Positions 34,342 through 43,007 of a DNA stretch of 64,000 nt are shown piece by piece; position 1 is the first letter of the stretch, and every line of letters starts with the position of its first letter. A model generated the notes under the pieces. The model saw nothing but the letters and a program-made list of their open reading frames with translations, made no database searches and was not told the origin of the DNA. The DNA lies in contig NZ_CAKMMF010000024.1 in assembly GCF_927798095.1 (NCBI RefSeq), forward strand, positions 1-64,000, written 5' to 3'. The stretch is from Paenibacillus plantiphilus (lineage in GTDB: Bacteria; Bacillota; Bacilli; Paenibacillales; Paenibacillaceae). A program made the translations under genes and the position numbers.

Positions 34342-34938
34342 TTGCAAATGAGCTTTTGTGAGGAACGATTCCATACGATCGATTATTTGGCTGAAGGTAA
34401 TGGGTCACAGCGGAGCGCGTATGAGATTTTAATGAAATTAAAGGTGATTCAGAGCTTAAAGGTCTACGACCCGATTCTTATCGGGACGGTTCCCATTGAT
34501 TTGAATATTGCGGGCAGTGACCTCGACATTGCATGTGAAGTTAGCGATATGAAGGTATTTGTTCAACGTGCTTACGAGCTGTATGGGGCTTGTGACGGTT
34601 ATCGCTGCATTCATAGATTGAAGGATGAGGTGGAGCGGTCAGTCGTTCATTTTGAATATGCTGGTTGGCCGATAGAGATATTCGGGCAGCCTGTGCCCAC
34701 CAAGCAGCAGAATGGCTACAAGCATATGATTGTGGAAGCAAAAATATTGGCACTGCTGGGAAGCGAGCGCAAGGAGCAGATCAAGCTGCTTAAGCGATCC
34801 GGCTTGAAGACCGAACCGGCCTTCGGACAGCTGCTTGGCTTGCAGGGGGACCCCTATCGAGCATTGACGGATATGTATCATTGGAATGATGAGCAGCTGT
34901 TGCACATGGTGAAAATGAGCATGGACGAAGTCGTTTGA
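34342..34938 (+). CDS. DUF4269-family nucleotidyltransferase-like protein
   Basis: About 198 residues resembling DUF4269: LIGTVPIDLNIAGSDLDIAC supplies a nucleotidyltransferase-type Gly plus Asp-x-Asp pair, followed by EIFGQPVPTKQQNGYKHM. Function is unknown. GGAG at 34331-34334 is 7 bases from TTG 34342 and 13 from ATG 34348; TTG is slightly favoured. Confidence 0.8.
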   Translation: MQMSFCEERFHTIDYLAEGNGSQRSAYEILMKLKVIQSLKVYDPILIGTVPIDLNIAGSDLDIACEVSDMKVFVQRAYELYGACDGYRCIHRLKDEVERSVVHFEYAGWPIEIFGQPVPTKQQNGYKHMIVEAKILALLGSERKEQIKLLKRSGLKTEPAFGQLLGLQGDPYRALTDMYHWNDEQLLHMVKMSMDEVV

Positions 34939-35121
34939 AATATAATGAGACGGGTGTTTGAACCTGCGTTGCAATCTGCATTGTAAGCGCTGTATATGAC
35001 TCGATTGTATAACAATCATGCTGGGCGAATAATCGCAAATTATCCTCATATTATGTGTAGAGCCGACTTCAATCATGACAATGAAGAAGCAGGTTGGCAT
35101 TCTTATATTAGGAGGGTGCAT

Positions 35122-35844
35122 GTGCGTAAACAGAGTAATGATTCGCCCAAAGTAGCCAGAGATCATTCCTTCGCCGTAGAAAAGAAAACGCAAACGTTCA
35201 GCTTTCGGAATTTCCCGAACAATCCGCTTAATGATAAGGTAACCGAGACGGTGAACCGAATGGGCGGCGTTGGTGCGGATGCTGAGCACAAGTACCGCAA
35301 GGCATTGGCTGAGCTGTCCAAGACAGCGAAAGAAGCAACAGCTATTATTGCCGCAGAGTATGAGCATATGCAAGCGGATCAATATTTGGACCGGTGGTCC
35401 CTTGTTCAGCTTTTGACTGATCTCAATGAACCGTCAACGATATCCGCTCTGGAGCATGTCGTGTCAAGCGCGATACCGCCTGAGAAGTCGGAGGACCCTC
35501 ACAGCTTTAGCACGGTTGGAGAGGAAGTCATTATTCGTACGACTGCCATCGAAGGCATTACACAGCTAGCGGCTTCAGGCGATGAACGGGCAAGAGAGAT
35601 TCTGCTCAAGCATGCGACCAATGAGAACTTTTCCATCAAAAGAGCGGCCATACAGGGCTTCTTGACCTACGGAGGCAAGGATGCTCGCGAGCTGCTGCTC
35701 AAGACGCTTCCTAAGCAGGATCATAGCATTCTCGATATTCAACGTACCGATGTTCGGCGGGTTCCACAAGCGCAGGGAGGTCTTCATATCGTGAACCTGG
35801 ATAAGGATGAGCTGCCTCCTCCAGATTTGGGGAGCTTGCGATAA
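35122..35844 (+). CDS. HEAT-repeat protein
   Basis: About 240 residues, mostly helical. Two or three HEAT/Armadillo-like helical pairs are visible at about 80-200 (TAIEGITQLAASGDERAREILL, IKRAAIQGFLTYGGKDARELLL). No catalytic motif and no signal peptide, so probably a cytoplasmic protein-binding scaffold. GGAGG at 35111-35115 fits GTG 35122; the frame is open from 34996. The metzincin-motif gene starts 67 bp downstream on the same strand, so the two are probably cotranscribed. Confidence 0.72.
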   Translation: MRKQSNDSPKVARDHSFAVEKKTQTFSFRNFPNNPLNDKVTETVNRMGGVGADAEHKYRKALAELSKTAKEATAIIAAEYEHMQADQYLDRWSLVQLLTDLNEPSTISALEHVVSSAIPPEKSEDPHSFSTVGEEVIIRTTAIEGITQLAASGDERAREILLKHATNENFSIKRAAIQGFLTYGGKDARELLLKTLPKQDHSILDIQRTDVRRVPQAQGGLHIVNLDKDELPPPDLGSLR

Positions 35845-35910
35845 ATACTTAGAGCATCACGCGGAATATTGTGCAATTCGATAATGATTCCTATCCATAG
35901 GAGGCGTGTT

Positions 35911-36597
35911 ATGGCAAGCTGCAGCTACACAGTACCAGACAAGAATGCTAGTGGAGATAATTTGTATGGCGCCATTATTTGCAATCAGGCTTATATTGAT
36001 TACTTCTGGAATACGTACGGATTCAGCGGCAACAAAGAATACTGGGATGATGGATTCGGCTGGGAGGACCCCTGCAACACGGACAAACCTCTTGCCCGCG
36101 CCTTCAATGCGTGTTATTTGCTGACCTACTCTGCGGAGGATTTCTCGAATGAGAGCTGGAATGCGCCAATTCTGAACTGGGGCAGACGTTACGTTCGGAA
36201 CAATATCGATGATCTTCGTTCCTTATGTGGAGATGGAAGCGCGATAGCTAGAGCCTATTCCGGCATTTTCGTCGATGATCGGGTAGAAGTATATTTGGGT
36301 TTCTTTTACTCCAAGGATGTTCCTGGTCGTGCGGAGACTTTGATACATGAAGCGCGGCATATGGGAGGCAAGAGCCACAATGCCAATTTCCCTGCCGGGT
36401 CCGTATTCGGAGGCGGAAAAAGCGGCGCAGATTCAAGCTGGGGCTATGAGGGCGCGTGGATGTACGGCGCATTGTACCTGTGGTGGTTCTTCGCTGCAGG
36501 CGCGCGGACGACCTCTGCTATGAAGCAGCGCGCGCGCCAACGCGGAAACCTCGTTATTGACAATGCATTCGCCACGCATCCAGGCTTCAGTATATAA
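35911..36597 (+). CDS. Putative metzincin-type zinc metalloprotease, uncharacterised
   Basis: A 228-residue protein with no signal peptide. Residues 146-156 read HEARHMGGKSH, an exact HExxHxxGxxH zinc-binding signature as in metzincins; Met in GAWMYGALYLW, about 30 residues on, could serve as the Met-turn. The rest matches no family I know. Cysteines (4, 24, 55, 68, 106) are unusually many for a cytoplasmic Bacillota protein. GGAGG at 35900-35904 decides ATG 35911. It follows the HEAT-repeat gene. Peptidase activity is an inference from the motif. Confidence 0.72.
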   Translation: MASCSYTVPDKNASGDNLYGAIICNQAYIDYFWNTYGFSGNKEYWDDGFGWEDPCNTDKPLARAFNACYLLTYSAEDFSNESWNAPILNWGRRYVRNNIDDLRSLCGDGSAIARAYSGIFVDDRVEVYLGFFYSKDVPGRAETLIHEARHMGGKSHNANFPAGSVFGGGKSGADSSWGYEGAWMYGALYLWWFFAAGARTTSAMKQRARQRGNLVIDNAFATHPGFSI

Positions 36598-36722
36598 TCA
36601 CTAGCCGACCTATTGGCTGAGACAGCAGGTAGCTAATAGGAAGATAAATGGAAGACTTAAGGAAGCTAACTAGAGGCTATTTGGAAGGCTGCTGTATAAA
36701 TCGAAGATGGTTGGCAATGTAG

Positions 36723-36766
36723 AAACAGTTGAGCCCGCGAGAATCGTCGCGAGCTCAACTGTTTTG
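36723..36766 (+). terminator. Intrinsic terminator after the metzincin-motif gene
   Basis: AAACAGTTGAGC (36723-36734) pairs with GCTCAACTGTTT (36753-36764), with an inner CGCGA/TCGCG stem, followed by a short T run. It lies 126 bp past the stop codon and faces the convergent DHFR-family gene. Confidence 0.75.
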
Positions 36767-36828
36767 CGCGTAATCATGCGAGCTGCGGAGGGTGTTTGTG
36801 CTGCTGGATTTGTTGGATCTTTCGTTTA

Positions 36829-37380
36829 TTATTTAACAATACGATATTGAAGATGCGTGACACCTGGTGATGGTTTTACCATCATGCATTCCAAATCCGG
36901 ATAAACTCCACTATTATGTTCGAACAAATGCAAGCCATCACCCAGAACCACTGGAACCAGGTGGATATGGATTTCATCGAGCAATCCAGCTTTGATATAT
37001 TGCTGAGCTGTATTGACGCCGCCTGCAATGATGACGTGTTTGTCGCATGCCGCCGCTTTTGCTTGTGCCAAGGCGCTTTCTATCCCGTTGGAAACGAAAA
37101 TGAATGTCGTGTCTCCCTTGGGTAATTGATCCGGTATACTGTGGGTCAGTACAAAGTGAGGGACTTGATAAGGGTTGTTCACAAAACCATCGAAGTAGTC
37201 TCCCAGCCCGTAGTTTGTTCTTCCCATAATAATGGCACCAGTATCTTGTATTAACTCATCGACAACTTCATTGATACTGTTGTCTTCTCTTTTGAAATAC
37301 CATTCATGAAGCCGATAATTGTCCGTCTTGGCTACAATGCCATCCAGAGACATTGAGATGTCTAAAATGATTTTTCCCAT
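36829..37380 (-). CDS. DHFR-family (RibD C-terminal-like) reductase
   Basis: A 183-residue protein with the DHFR/RibD_C fold: SMSLDGIVAKTDN, TGAIIMGRTNYG, IIAGGVNTAQQYIKAGLLDE and PVVLGDGLHLF. Family members are NADPH-dependent reductases of unknown substrate (YwjB/YyaP-type); true folate reductases are shorter. ATG 37380 is preceded by a GGAGG-type site. Confidence 0.86.
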   Translation of the reverse strand: MGKIILDISMSLDGIVAKTDNYRLHEWYFKREDNSINEVVDELIQDTGAIIMGRTNYGLGDYFDGFVNNPYQVPHFVLTHSIPDQLPKGDTTFIFVSNGIESALAQAKAAACDKHVIIAGGVNTAQQYIKAGLLDEIHIHLVPVVLGDGLHLFEHNSGVYPDLECMMVKPSPGVTHLQYRIVK

Positions 37381-37703
37381 TGCATTGCATTCCTCCAGTC
37401 AAATGAATATTAGACATAATCGAAAATTGTGCTCACCATTCTATTTGTAGTTTTATGTATAGTTTATCACGTTAGTTTGTGGAAACGGATATTTTTTGTA
37501 AATGATTGGCTTCATCTAAGTTTGTTTCGCCACGGGGCGTATATGCCGAAAGAAGGATGCTGTATCGCATCTAGTTGCGAAAATATCGGGACAGCGGCAT
37601 CTTATTTCATCCGCTGCAGCAAGCTTGAGAAAATAATCATACAAGTGCGGGAACCTTTCGCTTGTCATGGTCGTGTAGGGCATGAGAGAGGAAGGGATCA
37701 ACG
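37381..37703. other. Intergenic region before the ABC/sigma operon
   Basis: 322 bp between divergent genes. Frames here (for example 37429-37707 forward) show no family signal. Promoters for both sides must lie here, but no strong sigma-A match was found, which leaves room for control by an ECF sigma factor. Confidence 0.4.
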
Positions 37704-38594
37704 ATGAAGGATGAAAGGATACATACGGTACATATTCAAGATTTAGCCAAATCCTATCGAAGGAAACATGCGCTGCAGCCGCTCCAATTAAAGCTCATGA
37801 AAGGCGTCACAGGTCTGTTAGGCCCGAATGGAGCGGGCAAGACAACTTTTATGAGCCTGCTGGCGACATTGGTGAAGCCAAGTAATGGCACCGCTCAAAT
37901 TTATGGTCATGATCTAATTGATGGTGCGCGGGACATTCGAAGTCTCCTTGGGTATATGCCTCAGCGGGTAAACGTGCCCGGGCAGCTGACCGGGGAAGAG
38001 CTGCTGCTGTACGCCGCTTCGATGAAGGGAATCAAGGACGCCGCTGCGAGAAAGCAGGAAGCCGAAAGAGTGCTGAATGAGGTCAACTTGTTGGAGCGTT
38101 CAGGAGATAGATTGAAGGGTTACTCCGGCGGGATGCGGCAGCGGATTGGCATCGCGCAGGCGCTGATCGGCCAGCCTCGCCTGCTGCTGTTCGACGAGCC
38201 AACGGCAGGACTCGACCCGTCAGAACGGATACGCTTCCGCAATCTTGTGCGGGGCTTGGGTCAAGAGCGAACGGTGCTGCTGTCCACGCATATTGTAAGT
38301 GATCTGGATTCCACCTGTGAATACGTTGTTGTATTCCACAAAGGACGATTGCATTTTCAAGGAACATTGCAGGAGCTTGCTGATCAGGCAGCCGGAAAAG
38401 TGTGGGAAACGATTGTCTCGCCCTTGCAAGCAGAGGAGTGGTACGCCAAGCGGCTCGTCGTTTCCGGAAGTCGTGAAGGTGATGGAATGCGGCTGCGGTT
38501 GATTGCAGACGAGATACCGACGGCAGAAGCGAAGTCCGTTGAACCGACCTTGGAGGATGGCTATGTTGCCGTTTTGAAGGAGAACATGCTATGA
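37704..38594 (+). CDS. ABC transporter ATP-binding protein
   Basis: A 296-residue ATPase of an ABC-2 type system. Walker A is GPNGAGKTT, Q-loop in YMPQRVN, signature YSGGMRQR, Walker B LLLFDEPTAGLD, and H-loop in LSTHIVSDL. A C-terminal extension (about 230-296) is typical of ATPases for lantibiotic or drug exporters. Its stop overlaps the next start (ATGA, 38591-38594), so it is the first gene of a coupled operon running to 43696. Confidence 0.92.
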   Translation: MKDERIHTVHIQDLAKSYRRKHALQPLQLKLMKGVTGLLGPNGAGKTTFMSLLATLVKPSNGTAQIYGHDLIDGARDIRSLLGYMPQRVNVPGQLTGEELLLYAASMKGIKDAAARKQEAERVLNEVNLLERSGDRLKGYSGGMRQRIGIAQALIGQPRLLLFDEPTAGLDPSERIRFRNLVRGLGQERTVLLSTHIVSDLDSTCEYVVVFHKGRLHFQGTLQELADQAAGKVWETIVSPLQAEEWYAKRLVVSGSREGDGMRLRLIADEIPTAEAKSVEPTLEDGYVAVLKENML

Positions 38595-40675
38595 GGCGCA
38601 TAAGGGATATTTGCAAGGTGGAGTGGAAATATCTCGGACGCAGCCGGATGTGGTCGCTTCTCCCGTTGCTGCACCTCTTCTATTGGATCTGGCTGATAGT
38701 CCGATATGAGACGGATTCCAATGGCGGCAACGGTATGAGAATGGAATATTTTTACGGGAATTTTTTGACGATTATGCCGGTTGCAATGCTGCTGTGCGGG
38801 TTGTTAGCAAATTTTATCGTTCAGCGTGACCGCCGCAGCGGGATGGAACGGCTGATTCTGGCTTGGCCAGTGGGAAAGACGGAATGGCTCGCTGGCAAAT
38901 GGCTGGCGGCTCAATCGTATGGACTTGCTTTTACCGTACCTGTCGTTCTTGTGCAGGGAATCTGGCTGGCAGCTTTCGGCAGTCATGAAGAGCGGCTGCT
39001 TGACTATCTGTTCTATACAGTATGTCAAATGGGTGCAGCCCTCTGTTTCTTCATCTCGCTCGGATTGCTGATTGGCGTCATAGTCCGCAACCGCTTCGCG
39101 TTCCTGCTCCTGCCGCTTCTATGGTGGGTTCTATTCACACTGCAAAATGATGCCCAAGGCACAGGGAACATTAATGTCCTATGGCGGTGGCTTGCTCCCT
39201 ACGATCTGACGAGATTTCGATATAATATCGTGAGAGATAGCAGAGGGCTATGGGATATTCCGTGGACCGGGCTCCACCAAGGAGTTGTTGCGACCGCTTC
39301 CCTGCTGATCGCCGTGGCGGCTTGTTTGGTGTCCTATACGCATCGCAATGAGAAGAGAGAGTCTCGTATCCTGCTGGCAATCTGTGCGGCTCTCCTGCTG
39401 CCGGTGCTCGTTGGGGGATGGATCAGCTATTCGGAATTTTCCGATCGGGTGGACCGCTTCCGACATGATGGAGCTATCTATGCGGTTGACAATCGCAATG
39501 AGCAATATCAACAGGGTTACGGCAAAGTCGTCAGTGACTTCCGTATGCAAGAAACGATGCTGTCGCTTCGATTCCCGGGGGAGAATCGTTTAGCCGCAGA
39601 GGCGGAGCTGCTGCTTGTTCAGTCGGAGAAGGAGCAATCGTCACTGCTGGAGCTGACGCTGAATCGCAGGTTTCAAATGGAATCGCTGACCTCCGAGCTG
39701 CCGATGAAATGGGAGCATAAGGGTGATCTGCTGACGATTCGTTTGAGCGAGCCGTTAAGGAGGAACAGCACGCTCCGTCTTAGCCTGGCTTATGAAGGGT
39801 CCGTTGACAGCTATCGGCAGCAGGGGCTGAATCGGTATAGCTCTGTGACAAGCAGCAGTATCGTGCTGCCCAAAGCTCTGGCCTGGTATCCTCAGCTTGG
39901 CAGCCGAATGCTTGCGAAGAGCTTTGAGCATAATGGGGTCGCGCTTGGATTCACAATGGCGGATGAATATTCTTACATGGAGCCCGGCGCTACTCATTAT
40001 GTGGTGAAGCTGGAGGAAAAGCGGGATGGTTCGGTACTGCTGCCGATCCCGGCTTCTGGCAAGTCGGATGCTGTATATGCAGGCAGCAGCAGCAGCGGGT
40101 TGTTCATTTATGAGGGAATAATGGAAGAACGTCATATGGGGAGCATTCGTATCGTCAACCATCCGGACCTGATGGATGAGTCGGTACGCGGTGTGGAAAA
40201 GCAGCTTCGCCAGATTGAGTTTCTAAACCGCTGGTTTGGGATGAAATTGAAGCCTGCCGAACTATACTCAGGCATACTTTTGTTTAGCCCTGATGCGTAC
40301 TATCAGGATGATGAGTATCCTGTACGTTCTCCGTGGCACATTCTACGCCTGCCTGAGGTCAAGTCTTCATCTTTGAAAATACTGCTGGAATGGATCTACG
40401 AGCATCAATTTCCTTTGCCGGGAAGAGCGCCGCTGCCGGATTTCCGTTCCCATTATGAGCTGTTGAATTCGAGTGGTGCAGATAAGGAGTTGACGGCGGA
40501 TCAACTACTTTTCGTGGAGGAAGTTGAGAAGCTGGATCATAGCGATTGGGATGAACTGGCTGCTCTTGGCGGCAAGCTGTACAAGGCTTATATAGAATCG
40601 GGCAAAAGCGAGAGCTTTGACCCGCTTGCAGCTCTTCGGCAGCTTTCTCTTCAGAAGGGCAGTGACGCAGAATGA
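38591..40675 (+). CDS. ABC-2 permease with peptidase-M1-like extracytoplasmic domain
   Basis: A 694-residue two-part protein. Residues 1-282 are an ABC-2 permease with about six or seven helices. Residues 285-694 lie outside and resemble the N-terminal beta domain of M1 aminopeptidases (LTLNRRFQMESLT, GDLLTIRLSEPLRRNSTLRL, YEGSVDSYRQQG, then SIVLPKALAWYPQL). The part that would be catalytic keeps no HExxH, so it is probably a non-enzymatic binding or sensing domain. Start overlaps the ATPase stop; the end overlaps the next start (ATGATGA). Confidence 0.82.
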   Translation: MRRIRDICKVEWKYLGRSRMWSLLPLLHLFYWIWLIVRYETDSNGGNGMRMEYFYGNFLTIMPVAMLLCGLLANFIVQRDRRSGMERLILAWPVGKTEWLAGKWLAAQSYGLAFTVPVVLVQGIWLAAFGSHEERLLDYLFYTVCQMGAALCFFISLGLLIGVIVRNRFAFLLLPLLWWVLFTLQNDAQGTGNINVLWRWLAPYDLTRFRYNIVRDSRGLWDIPWTGLHQGVVATASLLIAVAACLVSYTHRNEKRESRILLAICAALLLPVLVGGWISYSEFSDRVDRFRHDGAIYAVDNRNEQYQQGYGKVVSDFRMQETMLSLRFPGENRLAAEAELLLVQSEKEQSSLLELTLNRRFQMESLTSELPMKWEHKGDLLTIRLSEPLRRNSTLRLSLAYEGSVDSYRQQGLNRYSSVTSSSIVLPKALAWYPQLGSRMLAKSFEHNGVALGFTMADEYSYMEPGATHYVVKLEEKRDGSVLLPIPASGKSDAVYAGSSSSGLFIYEGIMEERHMGSIRIVNHPDLMDESVRGVEKQLRQIEFLNRWFGMKLKPAELYSGILLFSPDAYYQDDEYPVRSPWHILRLPEVKSSSLKILLEWIYEHQFPLPGRAPLPDFRSHYELLNSSGADKELTADQLLFVEEVEKLDHSDWDELAALGGKLYKAYIESGKSESFDPLAALRQLSLQKGSDAE

Positions 40676-41385
40676 TGAGCGAGGGATGGGGCTACCGCTA
40701 TCGCCTGTGGACGTTCACTTGGCTGAGATCGCCTTTCATATGGCTTGTCCTTGTTATCCTATGGGTGATGATGGATGGGCTGCGAAGAAGTACCGGGCAA
40801 AGCGTGCTGGATCAGGTTTCCGTCGTGTATGAGAAGGGCGGCATGCTGGTTATGGTGATCACGATCGCGCTGGCATTCGCATTGGATGCCGATTCACGCT
40901 GGCTTGCCCAGCTTCGCACGTATCCGGTCCGAAGGTGGAGCTTGATAGCTGAACGGGGAATATTCGGCTTCATTGCAGGCTTTGCCATTATGCTCCTGCT
41001 GACGATCCCGTTGATACTGAATATAGGGGTTGTCGAGAACATTAGAATATTTATTTTTATGCTTCCTGTCTATTTGACATTCGGCGGGATCGCAGCGGTT
41101 GGCGTATTGGCAGCCCGCCATTCCATCGGCGGCATGCTCGCAGGTTTGCTATGCTGGGCCGCTGCGCTGGGGGGAGCAGAATATTTAGGCGAGCTTAATC
41201 CAGTCATCTTGCATTTTACAAGTGCATACTTGTCTGTTATTGACGGATTCAATGAGTCGCATAGAGGATCGCCAGATAGTTACTGGCCCTCGTGGCTGAT
41301 TCGCAATCGCATCTATTTTGCAGGGAGCAGCCTATTGGTGTGGACAGGCGCGTGGTTCGTCTTTCGTCTGTGGAAGCGTGAATAG
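40672..41385 (+). CDS. ABC transporter permease
   Basis: A 237-residue membrane protein with about six helices (for example FIAGFAIMLLLTIPLILNIGVV and IFIFMLPVYLTFGGIAAVGVLA) and the ABC-2-like N-terminus. It probably pairs with the larger permease upstream and one of the two operon ATPases. ATG 40672 overlaps the upstream TGA. Confidence 0.82.
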   Translation: MMSEGWGYRYRLWTFTWLRSPFIWLVLVILWVMMDGLRRSTGQSVLDQVSVVYEKGGMLVMVITIALAFALDADSRWLAQLRTYPVRRWSLIAERGIFGFIAGFAIMLLLTIPLILNIGVVENIRIFIFMLPVYLTFGGIAAVGVLAARHSIGGMLAGLLCWAAALGGAEYLGELNPVILHFTSAYLSVIDGFNESHRGSPDSYWPSWLIRNRIYFAGSSLLVWTGAWFVFRLWKRE

Positions 41386-41388
41386 AAT

Positions 41389-42024
41389 ATGCAGCCTAGA
41401 GCATTGGAGGGAGCTGGACCGTTAGTGGAGGATGAGGATTTAATGAGGGAATTGGCTTCAGGCAGCGGTTCGGCGATGGATGTGCTCGTTCATCGCTACC
41501 ATCAGCCGCTTCATGGCTATCTGTACCGAATGACGATGAACGAGGGAATAGCGGCAGATCTCGTCCAAGAATCATTTCTAGCCATTTACCGGGAAGCGCG
41601 CAGGGGCAATGTGCCGGAGAAATTGAAGCCATGGCTGTACCGGATTGCGACGAATCTGTGCAAGGACTACTGGAAGAAATCGTCAACTCGCCGCGAGATC
41701 GCTTTGGAGCCGGATACTGTCGAGCAAGCCGGAGAATCTGCAGCAACAGTTAATATGCTGGAGCTTCAAGTTGAGCGCCAATGGATGCTCGATGCGTTGA
41801 ACCGGCTGCAGGAGGACTATCGTTCCGTACTTTTCCTTCGCTTCTATCAGGATCTTACTTATGAGCAGATTGCAGAGACACTCGGTCTTCCGCTCAATAC
41901 GGTTAAATCCAGAATGTTCCGTGGCTTGAAGCAACTGGAGTCCATTATTGGCATCGATAAACAGGAGGATGAGGGCAGCGGCCTGCCTGAAATCGCACCA
42001 CGGCGAAAGGGGAGAGCGGAATGA
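41389..42024 (+). CDS. ECF-type RNA polymerase sigma factor
   Basis: A 211-residue sigma-70 family member with region 2 (LVHRYHQPLHGYLYRMTMNE, ADLVQESFLAIYREA, WLYRIATNLCKDYWKK) and region 4 (LQEDYRSVLFLRFYQDLTYE, ETLGLPLNTVKSRMFRGLKQ). It starts 3 bp after the permease stop and overlaps the next gene by 4 bp. GTG 41425 and ATG 41443 are alternative starts with better Shine-Dalgarno matches. It probably drives its own operon; its recognition site is unknown. Confidence 0.9.
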   Translation: MQPRALEGAGPLVEDEDLMRELASGSGSAMDVLVHRYHQPLHGYLYRMTMNEGIAADLVQESFLAIYREARRGNVPEKLKPWLYRIATNLCKDYWKKSSTRREIALEPDTVEQAGESAATVNMLELQVERQWMLDALNRLQEDYRSVLFLRFYQDLTYEQIAETLGLPLNTVKSRMFRGLKQLESIIGIDKQEDEGSGLPEIAPRRKGRAE

Positions 42025-43007
42025 ATGGTGCAGATGATTGGGATGGCAGGTACACGGCTGCCGATGATGAGCAGCTGTTGAAGCTGGAGGCGCAATGGCG
42101 GACGAGGTTTGAGCGGGTCACCGTTCCTGAGCCTTCACGACAGGATACATTCAGATTGATCGAGGTCATCAAGGAAATTGGCCGTCTAGAATCACAACGT
42201 GAAGCTGAGCGGCAGGAGCAAGCTCAAGAGCAGTATCAAGAACAAGCTCAAGAACAAGCTCAAGAACAAGCTCAAGAACAAGCTCAAGAGCAAGCTCAAG
42301 AGCAAGCTCAAGAACAAGCTAAAGAGCAAGTAGTGAACGCGGCTTCGGAACCAGCAGAATCAGCGGAAGGATTCATTCTTCGAATCGTTAGCCTGCTGCG
42401 CTCCCAGTGGAACTTCTATGGCATTCGCAGCTGGTTGCTGACTTGCATCGCTGTCGGAGCAACGGGATATATGGCCTATAACGGATATTCGGAATGGAAT
42501 ACTTCGGGAGGACTTCATCTGTGGATATTCGGACTGACGCTTGTCATCATAGGGGGGATTGCTGCAGCCTTCCGTCCACGCGACGAAGGAACCATGATTT
42601 TGCAGCAGCTGGGCAAGTACTCGCTGCTTGAGCAAACCTTGACACGCTTTCTCCTTGTTACCTGCTTTCAACTCGTCATTGCGCTTCCGTTATCATTGCT
42701 GCTGTATAAAGAAGCGTTCGGCATGCCGCTAACGGCGTTCTTATATGGCTGGATCGTACCGGTGCTCGCCGTGGCTGTCTGCGCATTTGTTCTGAATCAG
42801 TGGCTGGGAATGTGGCCTTCTGCAGTATTTCTATTGACGGTGTGGAGCTTGAGTCTTGCCGGAAGCGAGGACATCGAGTGGCTGCAAGGTCTTGCAGACA
42901 TGAGTTCTCCGTATTTCATGAGAATACGTGCCGTGATGCTTGCAACAGCTGCATGCCTGCTCATCTTGTATGCACTAAGGCAACGGCAATGGAGCGTGAA
43001 GCAATGA
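42021..43007 (+). CDS. Six-helix membrane protein with QEQA repeats, probable anti-sigma partner
   Basis: A 328-residue protein. A cytoplasmic N-terminal segment (1-120) contains residues 66-104 made of QAQE repeats (12-bp unit), a probable coiled coil. It is followed by about six helices from SWLLTCIAVGATGYMAY to VMLATAACLLILY. No zinc-binding anti-sigma motif is seen, but the 4-bp overlap with the sigma gene is the usual arrangement for sigma/anti-sigma pairs. The membrane part could equally be a third permease. The end overlaps the next ATPase start (ATGA). Confidence 0.72.
   Translation: MNGADDWDGRYTAADDEQLLKLEAQWRTRFERVTVPEPSRQDTFRLIEVIKEIGRLESQREAERQEQAQEQYQEQAQEQAQEQAQEQAQEQAQEQAQEQAKEQVVNAASEPAESAEGFILRIVSLLRSQWNFYGIRSWLLTCIAVGATGYMAYNGYSEWNTSGGLHLWIFGLTLVIIGGIAAAFRPRDEGTMILQQLGKYSLLEQTLTRFLLVTCFQLVIALPLSLLLYKEAFGMPLTAFLYGWIVPVLAVAVCAFVLNQWLGMWPSAVFLLTVWSLSLAGSEDIEWLQGLADMSSPYFMRIRAVMLATAACLLILYALRQRQWSVKQ
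42217..42330 (+). repeat. In-frame 12-bp repeat (CAAGCTCAAGAA type)
   Basis: About nine copies of a 12-bp unit encode Gln-Ala-Gln-Glu. Purine third-position changes (GAA/GAG) vary between copies, and the frame is kept. Confidence 0.95.

Noticed and set aside
37429-37707. 92-codon forward frame before the ABC operon
   Set aside because: No ribosome binding site, no family signal, and it overlaps the operon start region.
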